6,666 nucleotides of DNA from Maritimibacter sp. Its GTDB lineage: Bacteria; Pseudomonadota; Alphaproteobacteria; Rhodobacterales; Rhodobacteraceae. A model generated the notes under the pieces. The model did not search any database, had not been told where the DNA came from, and was given only the letters and a program-made list of their open reading frames with translations. The stretch covers positions 1-6,666 of the forward strand of contig DOUP01000083.1 of assembly GCA_003520545.1 (NCBI GenBank), given 5' to 3'. Made by a program: the position numbers and the translations under genes. Positions 5,675 to 6,666 of the stretch are shown one piece after another (the first letter of the stretch is position 1; every line of letters begins with the position of its first letter).

Positions 5675-6490
5675 ATGGAAGGCGGGATGCCATTGGAACA
5701 GATCGCGGGCTTTCCGACTCACGTATCGCGAATGGGGTCGGGGGTTCGACGGGCGCTTTTCGTGCATTGCACATTGGCGCACGCGGGAGCGTGGACGGGG
5801 GTTCATGCCGCGCTTCTCGACAAGCTGGCGCTGACTGCGTTCGACAGGCCGGGGCACGGTCGGTCCGGGATGTGGCGGGGAAGCGACGGGCGGGCGCTTC
5901 ATGACCTGACCACCCGGATTGCGGGCGACCTGATCGACCAGCGCGCCGATGTGATCGGCCATAGTTACGGCGCGACCGTTGCGCTGCGGCTTGCGATGGA
6001 GCGGCCGGAACAGGTTCGCTCGCTCGTCATGATCGAACCGGTGATGTTTCAGGCCATCCGTAACCAGCCCGTCTATGCCGAGGTCGAGGCGATGATGGCA
6101 GCGGTGCAGCAGGCGAATGACGTGGGTGATGCCACGGGTGCGGCCCGGATTTTCAACGATGCGGTGAACCCGGAAATCCCGTTCGATGGTCTCGACGTGG
6201 CGCGTCAGACCAGCATGGCGAAACGGATGGATTTGGTCGTCGCGGAAAGTGATGTGACGCTACGCGACGCGCCCGGATTGCTGGCGCCGGGGCGGTTGGA
6301 GAAACTCAAGATGCCGGTTCTCTTGCTGGAGAGTTCCAACCCTCCCAAGGGCGTGCGCATGGTGCACGAGGCGATTTGCGCGCGGCTGCCGCAGGTGCAA
6401 CGGGTCGTCGTCATCGGTGCCGGTCACATGGCCCCGATCACACACCCGAAAAACGTCGCGGGCGAGATCGCCCAGTTTCTCAAGGTTTAA
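5675..6490 (+). CDS. Alpha/beta-fold hydrolase
   Basis: A cytosolic alpha/beta hydrolase of 271 residues with no signal peptide; substrate unknown. Seen: the oxyanion-region strand ALFVHCTLAHAGAW (27-40), FDRPGHGRSG (56-65) after strand 4, the nucleophile elbow GHSYG with Ser97, IEPVMF (120-125) after strand 6, a variable lid (about 130-205), and the catalytic His251 in GAGHMAPITHP. Where many members carry an Asp after strand 7 (GxxD), this one has LLLESSNPP (216-224), so E219 or the E121 of IEP may be the acid. HCTLAHAG replaces the more usual HGxxG. ATG at 5675 has GGGGG seven bases upstream; ATG at 5687 (residue 5) with GGAAGG is equally plausible. The longer frame back to 5546 overlaps the promoter and looks non-coding. 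The gene ends overlapping the convergent aldolase. Confidence 0.9.
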   Translation: MEGGMPLEQIAGFPTHVSRMGSGVRRALFVHCTLAHAGAWTGVHAALLDKLALTAFDRPGHGRSGMWRGSDGRALHDLTTRIAGDLIDQRADVIGHSYGATVALRLAMERPEQVRSLVMIEPVMFQAIRNQPVYAEVEAMMAAVQQANDVGDATGAARIFNDAVNPEIPFDGLDVARQTSMAKRMDLVVAESDVTLRDAPGLLAPGRLEKLKMPVLLLESSNPPKGVRMVHEAICARLPQVQRVVVIGAGHMAPITHPKNVAGEIAQFLKV

Positions 6491-6666
6491 GATGGGCGAG
6501 GAAGGCGTCGACTGTCGCCTCCGTCATCGACCAATCGCAGACAAAGCGCGCACCGATTGGCGTGTCAGGCGCAGCGCCGTCGAGCGCCCCCTCCCACAGG
6601 TGATAGGACGCACCCGCGCCGAAAAGCGCTTCATGCGTTTCGGCAGGTAGGGTCGCGAAGGTCATA
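6480..6666 (-). CDS. Probable low-specificity L-threonine aldolase (C-terminal fragment at window edge)
   Basis: The frame is open from the right edge to TGA (6480-6482), giving about 62 visible residues. They resemble the C-terminal domain of PLP-dependent L-threonine aldolases, which cleave L-threonine or L-allo-threonine to glycine and acetaldehyde. Supporting pattern: TFATLPAETHEALFGAGASYHLW (the usual (N)xxFxxLP..H..L...GA..Y.W), then ARFVCDWSMTEATVDAFLAHLK (the usual RLVxxWxTTExxVDxFL). The ATG at 6665 aligns with an internal position of the family, so the gene should continue beyond the window; the PLP lysine domain is off the edge. Its last 11 bases overlap the end of the convergent hydrolase. 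The identity rests on a short stretch and on recalled sequences. Confidence 0.72.
   Translation of the reverse strand, partial: MTFATLPAETHEALFGAGASYHLWEGALDGAAPDTPIGARFVCDWSMTEATVDAFLAHLKP

Noticed and set aside
1..6666. Mobile element, CRISPR array, defence island or other new multi-gene system
   Set aside because: No transposase, integrase, regular spaced repeats, terminal inverted repeats, RNA genes or defence-type domains are visible. The genes look like ordinary chromosomal roseobacter content.

Overview
The window is GC-rich (roughly 60% or more by eye), densely coded chromosomal DNA. Protein sequences and gene content point to an alphaproteobacterium of the Rhodobacterales/roseobacter type. 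The ATP synthase beta and epsilon subunits, the ribose-phosphate pyrophosphokinase and the DUF1194 protein all read like the roseobacter versions of those families. This placement comes from recalled family sequences, not from a search.

Layout, left to right. (1) Positions 1-1245 hold the 3' end of the F1Fo ATP synthase operon: the C-terminal 239 codons of atpD, a GC-rich intercistronic hairpin, atpC, and a very clear intrinsic terminator. (2) Positions 1275-2682 hold two minus-strand genes that are probably co-transcribed. The first is a DUF1194 von Willebrand A-like exported protein. The second is a small exported His/Met-rich protein of unknown function, built from an internal duplication, which starts at TTG. 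(3) Positions 2763-4453 are plus strand: a possible 22-codon upstream ORF whose stop overlaps the start of a TetA-like 12-TM drug/H+ antiporter, followed by a small H-type lectin domain protein. (4) Positions 4485-5498, minus strand, hold prs, which makes PRPP for nucleotide, histidine and tryptophan synthesis. (5) Positions 5499-5674 are a divergent control region with a good sigma-70-like promoter and a leader hairpin, driving an alpha/beta hydrolase (5675-6490, plus). (6) The right edge, minus strand, holds the C-terminal end of what looks like a low-specificity L-threonine aldolase, overlapping the hydrolase tail to tail by 11 bases.

The genes do not form one pathway. The window joins housekeeping energy and PRPP metabolism (atp, prs) with several independent short transcription units. 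I see no tRNA, rRNA, CRISPR array, transposase, phage gene or toxin-antitoxin pair, and no gene-free stretch above 300 bases. I do not see a convincing new multi-gene system. The points most worth a second look are the duplicated His/Met-rich exported protein, the leader in front of the hydrolase, the uORF/ATGA arrangement at the transporter start, and the odd 5' end of the DUF1194 gene.
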